Below the pieces are notes generated by a model, which worked only from the letters and a program-made list of their open reading frames with translations, did not search any database and was not told the origin of the DNA. A stretch of DNA of 40,251 nucleotides from Ferruginibacter sp. HRS2-29 (GTDB taxonomy: Bacteria; Bacteroidota; Bacteroidia; Chitinophagales; Chitinophagaceae): positions 1-40,251 of the forward strand of contig NZ_RJUB01000018.1 in the NCBI RefSeq assembly GCF_024343615.1, in the 5' to 3' direction. The position numbers and the translations under genes are program-made. Each line of letters opens with the position of its first letter. The first letter of the stretch is position 1. Below, piece by piece: positions 33,532 to 40,251 of the stretch.

Positions 33532-33993
33532 ATGAAAAGACCTTTTAAGATTTTATGTACCGCCGTTGCTCTCCTGGCGTTATTTTCTTTTACTGCAACA
33601 GAATGGCAGCCCGACCTGGAAACCGCCAAAAAGGTTGCCGCAGAAAAACACCGCATCATCTTACTCAATTTTTCCGGATCGGATTGGTGCGGGCCATGTA
33701 TGCGTATGCGCAAGGAGATATTCGACAGCAAAGTTTTTTCCGATATGGCTGACAATTCGCTGGTGATGCTCAATGCCGATTTTCCGAGAAATAAAAAGAA
33801 CCAGCTCCCGAAAGACAAACAAAAGGGAAATGACCAGCTGGCAGATAAATACAATCCCGAAGGAAAATTTCCCTTTACCGTGTTGATAGATGCGAACGGG
33901 AAAGTGATCAGATCATGGGATGGCCTGCCTGATGCGGATTCCACCGCATTTACCAGTATTGTAAAAAAGATCGCCGAAGATGCCTCAAAATGA
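33532..33993 (+). CDS. thioredoxin-fold protein with signal peptide
   Basis: The 153-aa protein has a signal peptide (FKILCTAVALLALFSFTA) and a thioredoxin-like domain with the redox motif W-C-G-P-C in GSDWCGPCMRMRKEIF. KFPFTVLIDANGKVIRSWDG supplies the cis-Pro region. Such proteins reduce disulfides or keep cofactor sites reduced in the periplasm. ATG 33532 gives the best signal peptide; ATG 33505 and TTG 33481 are alternatives. It overlaps the apbE-like gene by 14 bp, so translation is probably coupled. It is the first gene in a thioredoxin / ApbE / DUF4266 / DUF3570 run recurring in Bacteroidota. Confidence 0.88.
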   Translation: MKRPFKILCTAVALLALFSFTATEWQPDLETAKKVAAEKHRIILLNFSGSDWCGPCMRMRKEIFDSKVFSDMADNSLVMLNADFPRNKKNQLPKDKQKGNDQLADKYNPEGKFPFTVLIDANGKVIRSWDGLPDADSTAFTSIVKKIAEDASK

Positions 33994-34927
33994 AACCTTA
34001 TTGATGCAGGAATATAAACGCCCTGCAAAGCTGATGGGCAATGCCTTCCAGATCACCGTGGTGGCCGAAAGCGACGCCCGGGCAAACGAACAGATCGACC
34101 TCGCTATCGGTGAGATCAGGCGCATCGAAAAACTCCTTACTACTTTCGACGAACAAAGCCAGACAAATCAAATAAACAGCCAGGCTGGAATAAAACCGGT
34201 GCAGGTAGACCGCGAAGTTTTTGAACTCATCGAACGCTCTTTAAAGATATCAGCGCTTACCGATGGCGCATTCGACATCAGCTATGGCTCTGTAGATAAA
34301 AGCCTCTGGAATTTCGACAAGACCATGACCAGCCTGCCCGATGCAGCCACCGCCGCCCAAATGGTACGGCTCATCAACTATAAAAATATTATTCTGGACG
34401 AAACAGCATGCACCGTTTTTTTAAAAGAAAAAGGAATGCGCATTGGCTTTGGCGGCATCGGTAAAGGCTATGCTGCCGAAATGGCCAAACGCCTGCTGCA
34501 GCAAAACGGCGTGGAAAGCGGCATCGTAAATGCTTCGGGCGACCTCTGCACCTGGGGCCAGCGGGCCGACGGCAGGCCGTGGACGGTTGGCATCGCCGAC
34601 CCGGATAATACGAACCTTCCTTTTTCGTACCTTGATATCACCAACATGGCTGTAGCCACTTCGGGTAGTTATGAAAAATATGTGCTGATCGATGGTAAAA
34701 AATATTCGCATACTATCGACCCGAAGACCGGCTTGCCGGTAACGGGCATCAAAAGCGTAACCATCATTTGCCCCAACGCCGAAATTGCTGATGCACTCGC
34801 CACACCGGTTACCATCATGGGCATACGGGCCGGGATGCAGCTCATCAACCAGGTGCAACATACGGGCTGCATCATCATCGACGACAACAACAATATTTAT
34901 TGCTCAAATAATATCAACCTTCAATGA
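33980..34927 (+). CDS. apbE: FAD:protein FMN transferase (ApbE family)
   Basis: The 315-aa protein is ApbE-like. ApbE enzymes use FAD and Mg2+ to attach FMN to a Thr or Ser of target proteins. Visible features are LMGNAFQITVVAES near the N-terminus, DGAFDISYG, GFGGIGKGYAAEMA, SGIVNASGDLCTWG, the active-site stretch MAVATSGSYEKY, and the HTIDPKTGLPV metal/flavin region. There is no clear signal peptide in the predicted frame; the N-terminus MPQNETLLMQEYKRP is hydrophilic, so a cytoplasmic location or an upstream start is possible. It lies inside a four-gene operon; no FMN-binding-domain target gene is seen in this window. Confidence 0.92.
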   Translation: MPQNETLLMQEYKRPAKLMGNAFQITVVAESDARANEQIDLAIGEIRRIEKLLTTFDEQSQTNQINSQAGIKPVQVDREVFELIERSLKISALTDGAFDISYGSVDKSLWNFDKTMTSLPDAATAAQMVRLINYKNIILDETACTVFLKEKGMRIGFGGIGKGYAAEMAKRLLQQNGVESGIVNASGDLCTWGQRADGRPWTVGIADPDNTNLPFSYLDITNMAVATSGSYEKYVLIDGKKYSHTIDPKTGLPVTGIKSVTIICPNAEIADALATPVTIMGIRAGMQLINQVQHTGCIIIDDNNNIYCSNNINLQ

Positions 34928-35148
34928 GATCAATTACCGGTTACACAGCCATCGCCTTTTTGTGCATCGCTGTCATTTTTTCCTCCTGCTCTACCGTAAA
35001 GGAGTACCAGAAAAACAAACTCAACGATTCCGAAATGAACCTCGGCAACCGTAAAGTGGAAAAATCTGAATTGAGTTTTCAATCCTACCGCGAAGGCGCT
35101 TCGGGGGCCAATGCCGGCAAAAGCGGCGGCGGGTGCGGATGTAATTAA
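34924..35148 (+). CDS. DUF4266 small lipoprotein with GGGCGCN C-terminus
   Basis: The 74-aa protein has a lipoprotein signal (CIAVIFSSC, Cys about 22) and a short mature part: STVKEYQKNKLND, SEMNLGNRK, SELSFQSYREGASG, and a terminal GKSGGGCGCN. It matches DUF4266, found next to DUF3570 and apbE genes. The start overlaps the apbE stop by four bases (ATGA), so the two are coupled. The function is unknown. The Gly-rich end with two Cys, one residue apart, could bind a metal or haem-like cofactor, could be redox-active with the neighbouring thioredoxin, or could be modified. None of these is shown. Confidence 0.9.
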   Translation: MRSITGYTAIAFLCIAVIFSSCSTVKEYQKNKLNDSEMNLGNRKVEKSELSFQSYREGASGANAGKSGGGCGCN

Positions 35149-35212
35149 CATCCTTCATCCCTGAAAACAGTACGGATATCATTCAACCTTTTCCTCCAGT
35201 TTATACATCATC

Positions 35213-36400
35213 ATGAAAAGAATACTTTTTACCGCAGCCGGTATTTTCGCTTTTATAGCATTGCATGCACAAACCCCCGCTGCCGACAGCAGTAATTACA
35301 AAAGCCGTAAGCTCAAAATTGAAGAGATCAACCTCGTATCGAGTTATTACAAACAGGATGGCAATAATGCCGCCGTTACCGGGGGCATCGGTTCGCAAAA
35401 ACTGACCGATATTGCCAATGTATTCGATATCAAGCTCACCAAATACGATAAAAAATTCCGTAAGCATACGTTTGATGCCGAGCTGGGCATCGATCATTAC
35501 ACATCGGCTTCCTCCGATAAGGTAGACCTCAGCGCCAACTCATCGGCCTCACATGCCGATACACGTTTTTATCCATCGCTCACCTGGTCGAGGGAGAACG
35601 AACAAAAAGGAACTACCATAGGCGCAGGCTTATCCAGCTCCACCGAATTCGATTACCAGTCTTTTGGCGGCAATATCAGCTTTGCACAAAAGACCCGCAA
35701 CCGCATGGGCGAATTCAGCGCCAAAGCGCAGGTATACCTCGATAATGTAAAACTGGTAACACCCGTTGAGCTGCGCAACCCGCCCGGCAACGATAGTTAT
35801 GGCAGCGCCTCCCGGAATACTTATGTGGGTTCGCTTTCATATTCGCAGATCGTAAACAAACAATTGCAGCTGATGTTCCTCGCCGATGTGGTGCAGCAGC
35901 AGGGATTCCTCAGCCTGCCTTTTTACCGTGTGTATTTTAAAGACGCTTCGGTACACCAGGAAGCATTGCCCGACAGCCGGACGAAAATACCGCTGGCCAT
36001 CCGTGCCAATTATTTTGCCGGCGACAAAATTATCCTGCGGGCCTACTATCGTTTTTATACCGACAACTGGGGCATTACCGCCCATACCGCCGACCTGGAG
36101 ATCCCGGTAAAGATCACGCCGTTTATTTCTGTGAGCCCGTTCTACAGGTACTACACGCAAACAGCCGCCAAATATTTTGCGCCTTACCAGCAGCATACCA
36201 ATGCCGAGCAGTTTTATACCAGCAACTACGATCTCTCTGCTTTCAACAGCAGCTTCTTCGGGGCAGGTATCCGCTTTGCACCACCTAAGGGAGTATTGGG
36301 CTGGCAGCATCTTTCGGTGCTTGAGCTGCGCTTCGGGCACTATGCCAAAAACATAGACCTCAATGCCAATATCATTTCTTTGAACCTGAAATTTAAATAG
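35213..36400 (+). CDS. DUF3570 outer-membrane beta-barrel protein
   Basis: The 395-aa protein has a signal peptide (FTAAGIFAFIALHAQ) and a long predicted beta-barrel with many amphipathic strands. Landmarks of DUF3570 are KLKIEEINLVSSYYKQDGNNAAVTGGIGS, FDAELGIDHYTSASSD, YPSLTWSRENEQKGTTIGAG, RAYYRFYTDNWGITAHT and the final strand LRFGHYAKNIDLNANIISLNLKFK ending in an aromatic, as in barrels. With the lipoprotein DUF4266, the thioredoxin and ApbE, it forms the surface part of a conserved but uncharacterised unit. The gap to DUF4266 is 64 bp with no terminator. The stop abuts a long hairpin element that fills the space to the convergent gene. Confidence 0.9.
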   Translation: MKRILFTAAGIFAFIALHAQTPAADSSNYKSRKLKIEEINLVSSYYKQDGNNAAVTGGIGSQKLTDIANVFDIKLTKYDKKFRKHTFDAELGIDHYTSASSDKVDLSANSSASHADTRFYPSLTWSRENEQKGTTIGAGLSSSTEFDYQSFGGNISFAQKTRNRMGEFSAKAQVYLDNVKLVTPVELRNPPGNDSYGSASRNTYVGSLSYSQIVNKQLQLMFLADVVQQQGFLSLPFYRVYFKDASVHQEALPDSRTKIPLAIRANYFAGDKIILRAYYRFYTDNWGITAHTADLEIPVKITPFISVSPFYRYYTQTAAKYFAPYQQHTNAEQFYTSNYDLSAFNSSFFGAGIRFAPPKGVLGWQHLSVLELRFGHYAKNIDLNANIISLNLKFK

Positions 36401-36403
36401 GGG

Positions 36404-36524
36404 TTGCCTTCGGCAAAATAAAGACGCAACGCGGATTTTTATGATGGTGATGATTTACGCAGATAGATCATAACCAATCATCACCATCATAAAAATCTGC
36501 GTTGCGTCTTCCTGCCGCAGGCAG
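36404..36524. repeat. complete ACGCAGATTTTT hairpin element with flanking small hairpins
   Basis: The arms 36421-36454 and 36477-36510 form a stem of about 34 bp with a single mismatch (GCGG/GCAG); the loop is about 22 bases. On the outside are TTGCC-TTC-GGCAA (36404-36416) and CTGCC-GCA-GGCAG (36512-36524). The whole 125-bp gap between the convergent DUF3570 and LamG genes is this element: it starts 3 bp after one stop codon and ends 1 bp before the other. It probably works as a two-way terminator. Confidence 0.92.
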
Positions 36525-36525
36525 G

Positions 36526-37758
36526 TCATTGCTTCACGATCTTTTGATGCACCGTTTTGCCATCGGCCACATACTTCAATACGTACATTCCTTTTGCTAG
36601 CTGGCTGATGTACATGGTGGTGGATAATAAATTCACTTTCTGTTGCTGCACCAGTTTTCCTTCAGCATTATAGAGTAACAGCATTCCGGTTTTTTTGAGC
36701 CCGCCAATGGTGATCTCCGCAACCGCCGGGTTGGGATAAACATAAAATTTATCGGTAACCGTGTTATTGACCCTTGCGATATTACTGTAGGTAAATTTTC
36801 CATCGCGGTCCATTATTTTAAGCCGGTAATACAGCGTAGGCGCAACACCCGCCGCATCATCGAGGCTATAGTTATTTACAGTACCACCTTTGGCGGATAC
36901 GTCTGCTATCTTCGCAAAATTTTGTCCATCGGTGCTTCTTTCCACTTCAAAGTGGCTGCTGTTTATTTCATTTTCGGTGGTCCATTTCAATTGTACTTTT
37001 TGTTGTCCGTATGGTTGCGTAGCGGCAAACCCTTTGAGCGTGAGCGGAAGCACTACGGTGCAGATATTATTGAACACGGTCAATACTTCGGCAGGGGTAG
37101 AGACCGCATTCTTCAGCGAAATATATTTTACCGTTCCATCGCGGTCTTCGCAGGCCACGGGGTTATCATCGCGGAAGAAGAGGATGGGGGAAGTGGTACT
37201 TGCCGGATTGTAATCGCCGGCGGCATCGTTGTAATTGGTTACAAAAGGCTGCCCGTTTACATACACATTCACCAGGTTGGTAGCGGCATCCCGTACGATG
37301 CTGATGAGGTAGTACGTATTGGCTACAAAAAACGGGCAGGTGCCTACATTGCCGTTGCTGTAAAAATTAAGGCAATTGCTCAATGTATACATGCCCCTGT
37401 CGGTGGTGCTGTTTTTAAAATCGATGATGCGCTGGTAACCGCTCAGCAGGTTGAATTCGAAAAATATATGGATGCTGTACGAGCCGGTGATGAACGATTG
37501 ATTGTCGTACGCCAGTCCCCCGCCTTCGTTGAAGGCAAATACCTGCCTGGGTGTGGTGCCACAGGTGCCCGCGCTGGTAGTGATCAGCTGGGTGGTAAAG
37601 CTGCCGGCTGCCGCACCGCAGGAGAGCACTTCGGTAAGGGCCGGTCCGTTGGCGCTGGCTTCGTTGAAGCTGTTGTTGAAGAGGTATTCGTGCGTTTGTG
37701 CCTGTGCGTAAGAAAACGTTAGCAGAGCGAATACGCCGAGGTAGAATTTTTTGCTCAT
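36526..37758 (-). CDS. secreted LamG-like protein with T9SS sorting domain
   Basis: The 410-aa protein has a signal peptide (FYLGVFALLTFSYAQAQ). A concanavalin A-like (LamG) fold follows (about 22-235), with EYLFNNSFNEASANG, GSYSIHIFFEFNL, GYQRIIDFKN and VNVYVNGQPF. A linker VVLPLTLKGF leads to an Ig-like segment (about 245-325, with STDGQNFAKIADV and YYRLKIMDRDGKF). The type A T9SS sorting domain (VYPNPAVAEITIGG ... GMYVLKY) ends the protein. It is exported across the outer membrane; the LamG domain suggests glycan or protein binding. No catalytic residues are seen. Confidence 0.88.
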   Translation of the reverse strand: MSKKFYLGVFALLTFSYAQAQTHEYLFNNSFNEASANGPALTEVLSCGAAAGSFTTQLITTSAGTCGTTPRQVFAFNEGGGLAYDNQSFITGSYSIHIFFEFNLLSGYQRIIDFKNSTTDRGMYTLSNCLNFYSNGNVGTCPFFVANTYYLISIVRDAATNLVNVYVNGQPFVTNYNDAAGDYNPASTTSPILFFRDDNPVACEDRDGTVKYISLKNAVSTPAEVLTVFNNICTVVLPLTLKGFAATQPYGQQKVQLKWTTENEINSSHFEVERSTDGQNFAKIADVSAKGGTVNNYSLDDAAGVAPTLYYRLKIMDRDGKFTYSNIARVNNTVTDKFYVYPNPAVAEITIGGLKKTGMLLLYNAEGKLVQQQKVNLLSTTMYISQLAKGMYVLKYVADGKTVHQKIVKQ

Positions 37759-37841
37759 GACGGAGATTTTAGGAAGCTTTTTAAAAGCTTAAAAATACCG
37801 ATGAGCGCATCTTCAAAAAATCACCATTTATGGTTAGGAGG

Positions 37842-37956
37842 GAACCACAGAGGCACGGAGAGCACAGAGTTTCACAGAGGGGCTGCTAAAAGAATGCACC
37901 GAAGGTGTATTCCTAACCTGTGTTTCTCCGTGCTCTCTATACCTCTGTGCGTGCCC
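37842..37956. repeat. CACAGAG-family hairpin element
   Basis: AACCACAGAGGCACGGAG and onward (37842-37880) faces CTGTGTTTCTCCGTGCTCTC and onward (37918-37952). Between the arms is a small hairpin, GCACC-GAA-GGTGT, at about 37896-37908, a counterpart of the GCACC-GCA-GGTGC near 6200. Confidence 0.8.
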
Positions 37957-38025
37957 CGCCGAATGGCTGGGGGTGAGAAACTCATCCAACGGCGAGAGTC
38001 CCCAGTCTTTTAAGCGAAACAACGG

Positions 38026-38204
38026 GTATTGCGTTCCCGCTTCGCGGGAAAGGCGCAACGCAGATTATTATGAGGGTTATGATAAGTACAGATAAGAATC
38101 ATAACCAATCATCATCATCATAAAAATCCGCGTTGCGTTTTCTTTAGCCGCAGGCAAACCTCTGTGAACCTCTGTGCCCTCTGTGCCTCCGTGGTTCAAA
38201 AGAA
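38026..38204. repeat. ACGCAGATT hairpin element plus solitary CTCTGTG arm
   Basis: TTCCCGC-TTC-GCGGGAA (about 38034-38050) is followed by a GCGCAACGCAGATTATTATG arm (38053) and its complement ending CGCGTTGCG (to about 38138). A GCC-GCA-GGC hairpin comes next, then a CTCTGTGAACCTCTGTG arm closing with CCGTGGTTC at about 38196. The last arm could pair with the AACCACAGAG arm at 37842, making a composite across the 518-bp gap before radC. Confidence 0.75.
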
Positions 38205-38277
38205 CACGAGAAAAAAAACGCCTTTCTCCGGTGTTTTTCCCATACCGCCATATCCCTAAATAAACTACATTTGACCC

Positions 38278-38916
38278 ATGACCATCAAACTCTCCGAGTC
38301 GCAGAAAAAAGCCGCCATCACCGGTCCCGACAGCGTAGCCGCTACCATGCAGCAGATACTCCGCCGCGAGAATAAACTCGGCCGCAGCCAGGAACATTTT
38401 TGGGTGGTAGGCCTCAACAATGCCAATAAGATCCTCTTTATAGAACTCATCGGCCTCGGCCGCCAAAACCGTGTAAGCGCCAACCCGCCCGATGTATTCC
38501 GCATGGCCATTTACAAGCTCGCGCTAAAAGTGATACTCGTGCATAACCACCCCAGCGGCGAACTGCATCCCTCCACCGCCGACCGTGCCCTCACCGACCG
38601 CATCATCAAAGTAGGCGAAATCATCAACATCGACGTAATAGACCACCTCATCATCACCGAAAAATCTCACCTCAGCTTTGCCGACCTGGGCATCATTGCC
38701 GAGTTGAAAGCCAGCGATACCTGGAGGTTGATTGAGAAGGAGGAGCTGGAGATGAGGAGGATGAAGGAGGAGGGGGCAATTAAGAATGCGAGGAAGGAGG
38801 AGAAGAAAAATGCCAAAATGGAAGTGGCGAGAAAGATGAAGGAAAAAGGAATGGCTGATGAGGTAATAAAAGAATTGACAGGGGTAAGCATTTCTGTAAT
38901 AAAAAAGCTTTGCTGA
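38278..38916 (+). CDS. RadC-type JAB-domain protein with charged C-terminal tail
   Basis: The 212-aa protein has a JAB/MPN metalloprotease-like core (about 15-137). E56 (LFIELIGLG), H89-N-H91 (VHNHPSGE) and D102 form an intact JAMM zinc motif. The helix-hairpin-helix of full RadC is absent. Residues about 145-190 are a highly charged coiled coil (EEKKNAKMEVARKMKEKG), and the end MADEVIKELTGVSISVIKKL resembles the short tail of Rpn/PD-(D/E)XK transposase-like proteins. RadC was named for repair, but its role is unproven; such genes are frequent in mobile or defence regions. Its 3' part is repeated exactly 1253 bp downstream. Confidence 0.9.
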   Translation: MTIKLSESQKKAAITGPDSVAATMQQILRRENKLGRSQEHFWVVGLNNANKILFIELIGLGRQNRVSANPPDVFRMAIYKLALKVILVHNHPSGELHPSTADRALTDRIIKVGEIINIDVIDHLIITEKSHLSFADLGIIAELKASDTWRLIEKEELEMRRMKEEGAIKNARKEEKKNAKMEVARKMKEKGMADEVIKELTGVSISVIKKLC

Positions 38917-38949
38917 AGAAGCCTGCGTAAACAGCATTAAAGTTTTTAC

Positions 38950-39396
38950 ATGATACCCAAATCGACCTTAAAGCTATTAATAAATAAACGGTTACTTGAT
39001 TCCAAAGCCCTGTTGACAGGTCGAAGGTATTTTGCATGTATTTATCTGGCAGGCTATGCTTTAGAGCTGGCATTGAAATACCGGATTTGTGGAATAATGA
39101 AATTTACGAATGGGTTTCCCGAAGATGTACCTGAATTCAATACGTATTATTCAGATACCCGAAAAATATTACTGCGGTCAACGATAAGAGAAATAAGAGA
39201 TATCCGACATCATAAATTACCCCTGCTTCTACGCTATTCCGGAGAACAGTTTAATGTAGAAAGTTATTTTGGAGCAGAGTGGGATGCCGTGAAATTTTGG
39301 TCTCCCGAAAGCCGATATACCAACCCGATTATCAGAAGGCAAAAAGCTGCAGAATTTCTACAAAGTACCAGAACAATTATCAATGCAATAATTTAG
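38950..39396 (+). CDS. HEPN-domain protein
   Basis: The 148-aa all-helical protein opens with a HEPN-like helix pair: LLDSKALLTGRRYFACIYLAGYALELALKYRI. It carries an R-x4-H motif (R83 to H88 in IRDIRHHKLP), where HEPN RNases have catalytic R-x4-6-H. HEPN proteins are often toxins or RNases paired with nucleotidyltransferases or other antitoxins. No nucleotidyltransferase is seen; the next gene is DUF2188. The gene follows radC by 33 bp and its start is duplicated at 40203. The role as toxin or RNase is inference. The N-terminus ATG 38950 is clean, without SD. Confidence 0.8.
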   Translation: MIPKSTLKLLINKRLLDSKALLTGRRYFACIYLAGYALELALKYRICGIMKFTNGFPEDVPEFNTYYSDTRKILLRSTIREIRDIRHHKLPLLLRYSGEQFNVESYFGAEWDAVKFWSPESRYTNPIIRRQKAAEFLQSTRTIINAII

Positions 39397-39420
39397 TAGC
39401 TTCGTATAAAATTACACATA

Positions 39421-39645
39421 ATGGCAAAGAAAAATCAGCATGTCGTTCCTTTAGGAAATGGATGGGCAGTTAAAAGCGAAGGTGCTACCAGTGCTACCAT
39501 TATAACGTCTAAACAATCGGATGCGATTTTGGTTGCCCGCGATATTGCCAGGGATAATCACGTCGAGCTTATTGTTCATGGAAGAAATGGTAGAATCAGG
39601 GAAAGGAATAGTTATGGAAATGATCCTAATCCCCCTAGAGGTTAA
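39421..39645 (+). CDS. DUF2188 domain protein
   Basis: The 74-aa protein matches DUF2188: KKNQHVVPLGNGWAVKSEGAT at the start, then SKQSDAILVARDIARDNHVELIVHGRNGRIRERNSYGNDPNPPRG. This small alpha/beta domain ends, as usual, with HG-x-GRI-x-E-x-SYG-DP-P. The function is unknown; it often lies beside genes of toxin-like or mobile nature. It is 24 bp after the HEPN gene and likely cotranscribed with it. Confidence 0.9.
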   Translation: MAKKNQHVVPLGNGWAVKSEGATSATIITSKQSDAILVARDIARDNHVELIVHGRNGRIRERNSYGNDPNPPRG

Positions 39646-39667
39646 TGTATTCTATAAAATTTACAAC

Positions 39668-39814
39668 ATGTTAAAGTCACGTGTAATTAATAATTTGTCT
39701 TCAGCAGTAAGTTATACCACTAACCTTCCGGGGGTAGATAACAGCCAGGTTATTGTATCCCGCCCCAAGCTAATTAAAGAAAATTCTTCGAAGCCAACCG
39801 TGAAAAATAAGTAA
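39668..39814 (+). CDS. possible small protein, 48 aa
   Basis: An ATG 22 bp after DUF2188 opens a 48-codon frame (MLKSRVINNLSSAVSYTTNL ... PTVKNK). It is polar and basic, with no domain that I recognise. A longer frame in the same phase overlaps DUF2188 and is not needed. Same strand and spacing as the other genes of the module make it plausible, but chance cannot be excluded. Confidence 0.35.
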   Translation: MLKSRVINNLSSAVSYTTNLPGVDNSQVIVSRPKLIKENSSKPTVKNK

Positions 39815-39839
39815 GTATTATTTATTTTTCGAAGGCACC

Positions 39840-40169
39840 TATCTTACCAAGCGTAGCATCAAAGCAGGCGAGATCATCAACATCGACGTAATAGACCACC
39901 TCATCATCACCGAAAAATCTCACCTCAGCTTTGCCGACCTGGGCATCATTGCCGAGTTGAAAGCCAGCGATACCTGGAGGTTGATTGAGAAGGAGGAGCT
40001 GGAGATGAGGAGGATGAAGGAGGAGGGGGCAATTAAGAATGCGAGGAAGGAGGAGAAGAAAAATGCCAAAATGGAAGTGGCGAGAAAGATGAAGGAAAAA
40101 GGAATGGCTGATGAGGTAATAAAAGAATTGACAGGGGTAAGCATTTCTGTAATAAAAAAGCTTTGCTGA
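39840..40169 (+). pseudogene. 5'-truncated second copy of radC
   Basis: From about 39846 the sequence resumes radC in the same frame, with the protein LTKRSIKAGEIINIDVIDH where the first copy has LTDRIIKVGEIINIDVIDH. The first ~40 bp carry scattered mismatches; from about 39874 to the end it is identical to the first copy, shifted by 1253 bp. The JAMM residues E56, H89, H91 and D102 and everything before them are missing, so it cannot be an active JAB enzyme. The charged tail could still be translated from an internal start. Confidence 0.75.
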
Positions 40170-40251
40170 AGAAGCCTGCGTAAACAGCATTAAAGTTTTT
40201 ACATGATACCCAAATCGACCTTAAAGCTATTAATAAATAAACGGTTACTTG
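39846..40251 (+). repeat. direct repeat of radC tail and HEPN start, offset 1253 bp
   Basis: Positions 39846-40251 correspond to 38593-38998. About 375 bp, from roughly 39874 to the window edge, show no difference by eye. The copy goes on past the window, so its full length is unknown. Confidence 0.9.
40203..40251 (+). CDS. start of a second HEPN gene copy (cut by the window edge)
   Basis: The ATG and first 16 codons are identical to those of the HEPN gene at 38950. Whether the second gene is complete lies beyond the window. Confidence 0.65.
   Translation, partial: MIPKSTLKLLINKRLL

Noticed and set aside
36922..37722. 266-codon plus-strand frame
   Set aside because: Antisense to the LamG/T9SS protein; no start context and no recognisable domain.
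37801..38058. Small frames inside the CACAGAG repeat (both strands)
   Set aside because: Such frames arise in every copy of the repeat and have no conserved product; the DNA is explained by the hairpin arms.
38266..38273. TACATTTG as a promoter giving a leaderless radC mRNA
   Set aside because: The box matches TAnnTTTG but lies 4 bp from the ATG and has no -33 TTTG at 17-21 bp, so it could be chance.

Overview
The window reads as a chromosomal segment of a Bacteroidota bacterium, most likely of the family Chitinophagaceae. The evidence is the set of proteins with C-terminal type IX secretion (T9SS) sorting domains, the Bacteroidota -7 promoter box TAnnTTTG, the near absence of Shine-Dalgarno sequences, and families such as DUF3570/DUF4266, DUF5777 and the tRNA_anti-like OB-fold. 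No tRNA, rRNA or CRISPR array was seen. The genus cannot be fixed by eye.

Layout. (1) 1-3200: a small hypothetical gene, then an AT-rich, probably acquired island with a controller-like XRE gene, a perfect palindrome in front of it, and a one-polypeptide restriction-modification protein (PD-(D/E)XK nuclease + methylase + one specificity domain). (2) 3255-8290: a conserved hypothetical, a membrane EEP-family hydrolase, a BrkB/YihY membrane protein, a glycine-rich RRM protein, and the rpsF-rpsR-rplI operon. (3) 8485-16150: secreted proteins (tandem DUF3494 ice-binding-like protein, M14 metallopeptidase, endonuclease I with T9SS tail), an AraC regulator and rpsT. (4) 16469-21130: sucA and ffh, separated by a GxxExxY-family nuclease gene bracketed by inverted repeats. 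(5) 21438-26867: an ECF sigma factor overlapping a membrane/beta-barrel protein gene, then a c-type cytochrome lipoprotein, OB-fold, YceI and DUF5777 genes. (6) 27027-32985: rpsP, a UvrD-like helicase with an extra HTH tail, a large secreted six-hairpin glycosidase and rimM. (7) 33532-36400: a thioredoxin-like / ApbE / DUF4266 / DUF3570 operon. (8) 36526-40251: a LamG-like T9SS protein, a RadC/JAB protein, a HEPN protein, DUF2188, and the start of an exact second copy of the radC-tail/HEPN module 1253 bp downstream.

The most striking feature is the intergenic DNA. At least a dozen gaps are filled with long imperfect inverted repeats of a few related families: CTTCGACAAGCTCAGG; AACCACAAAGnCACAAAG or AACCACAGAG; GCAACGCAGATTTTTATGAT; and AACGCTGATTTTAAAAAGAT. 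Many carry, next to each arm, a small 5-9 bp hairpin whose sequence differs from copy to copy while pairing is kept. One copy contains a complete GxxExxY (PD-(D/E)XK) gene, which suggests an autonomous form of a hairpin element that otherwise exists as gene-less copies. This is inference, but it is the best candidate here for an undescribed system. All sequence comparisons were made by eye; no searches, folding or alignments were run.
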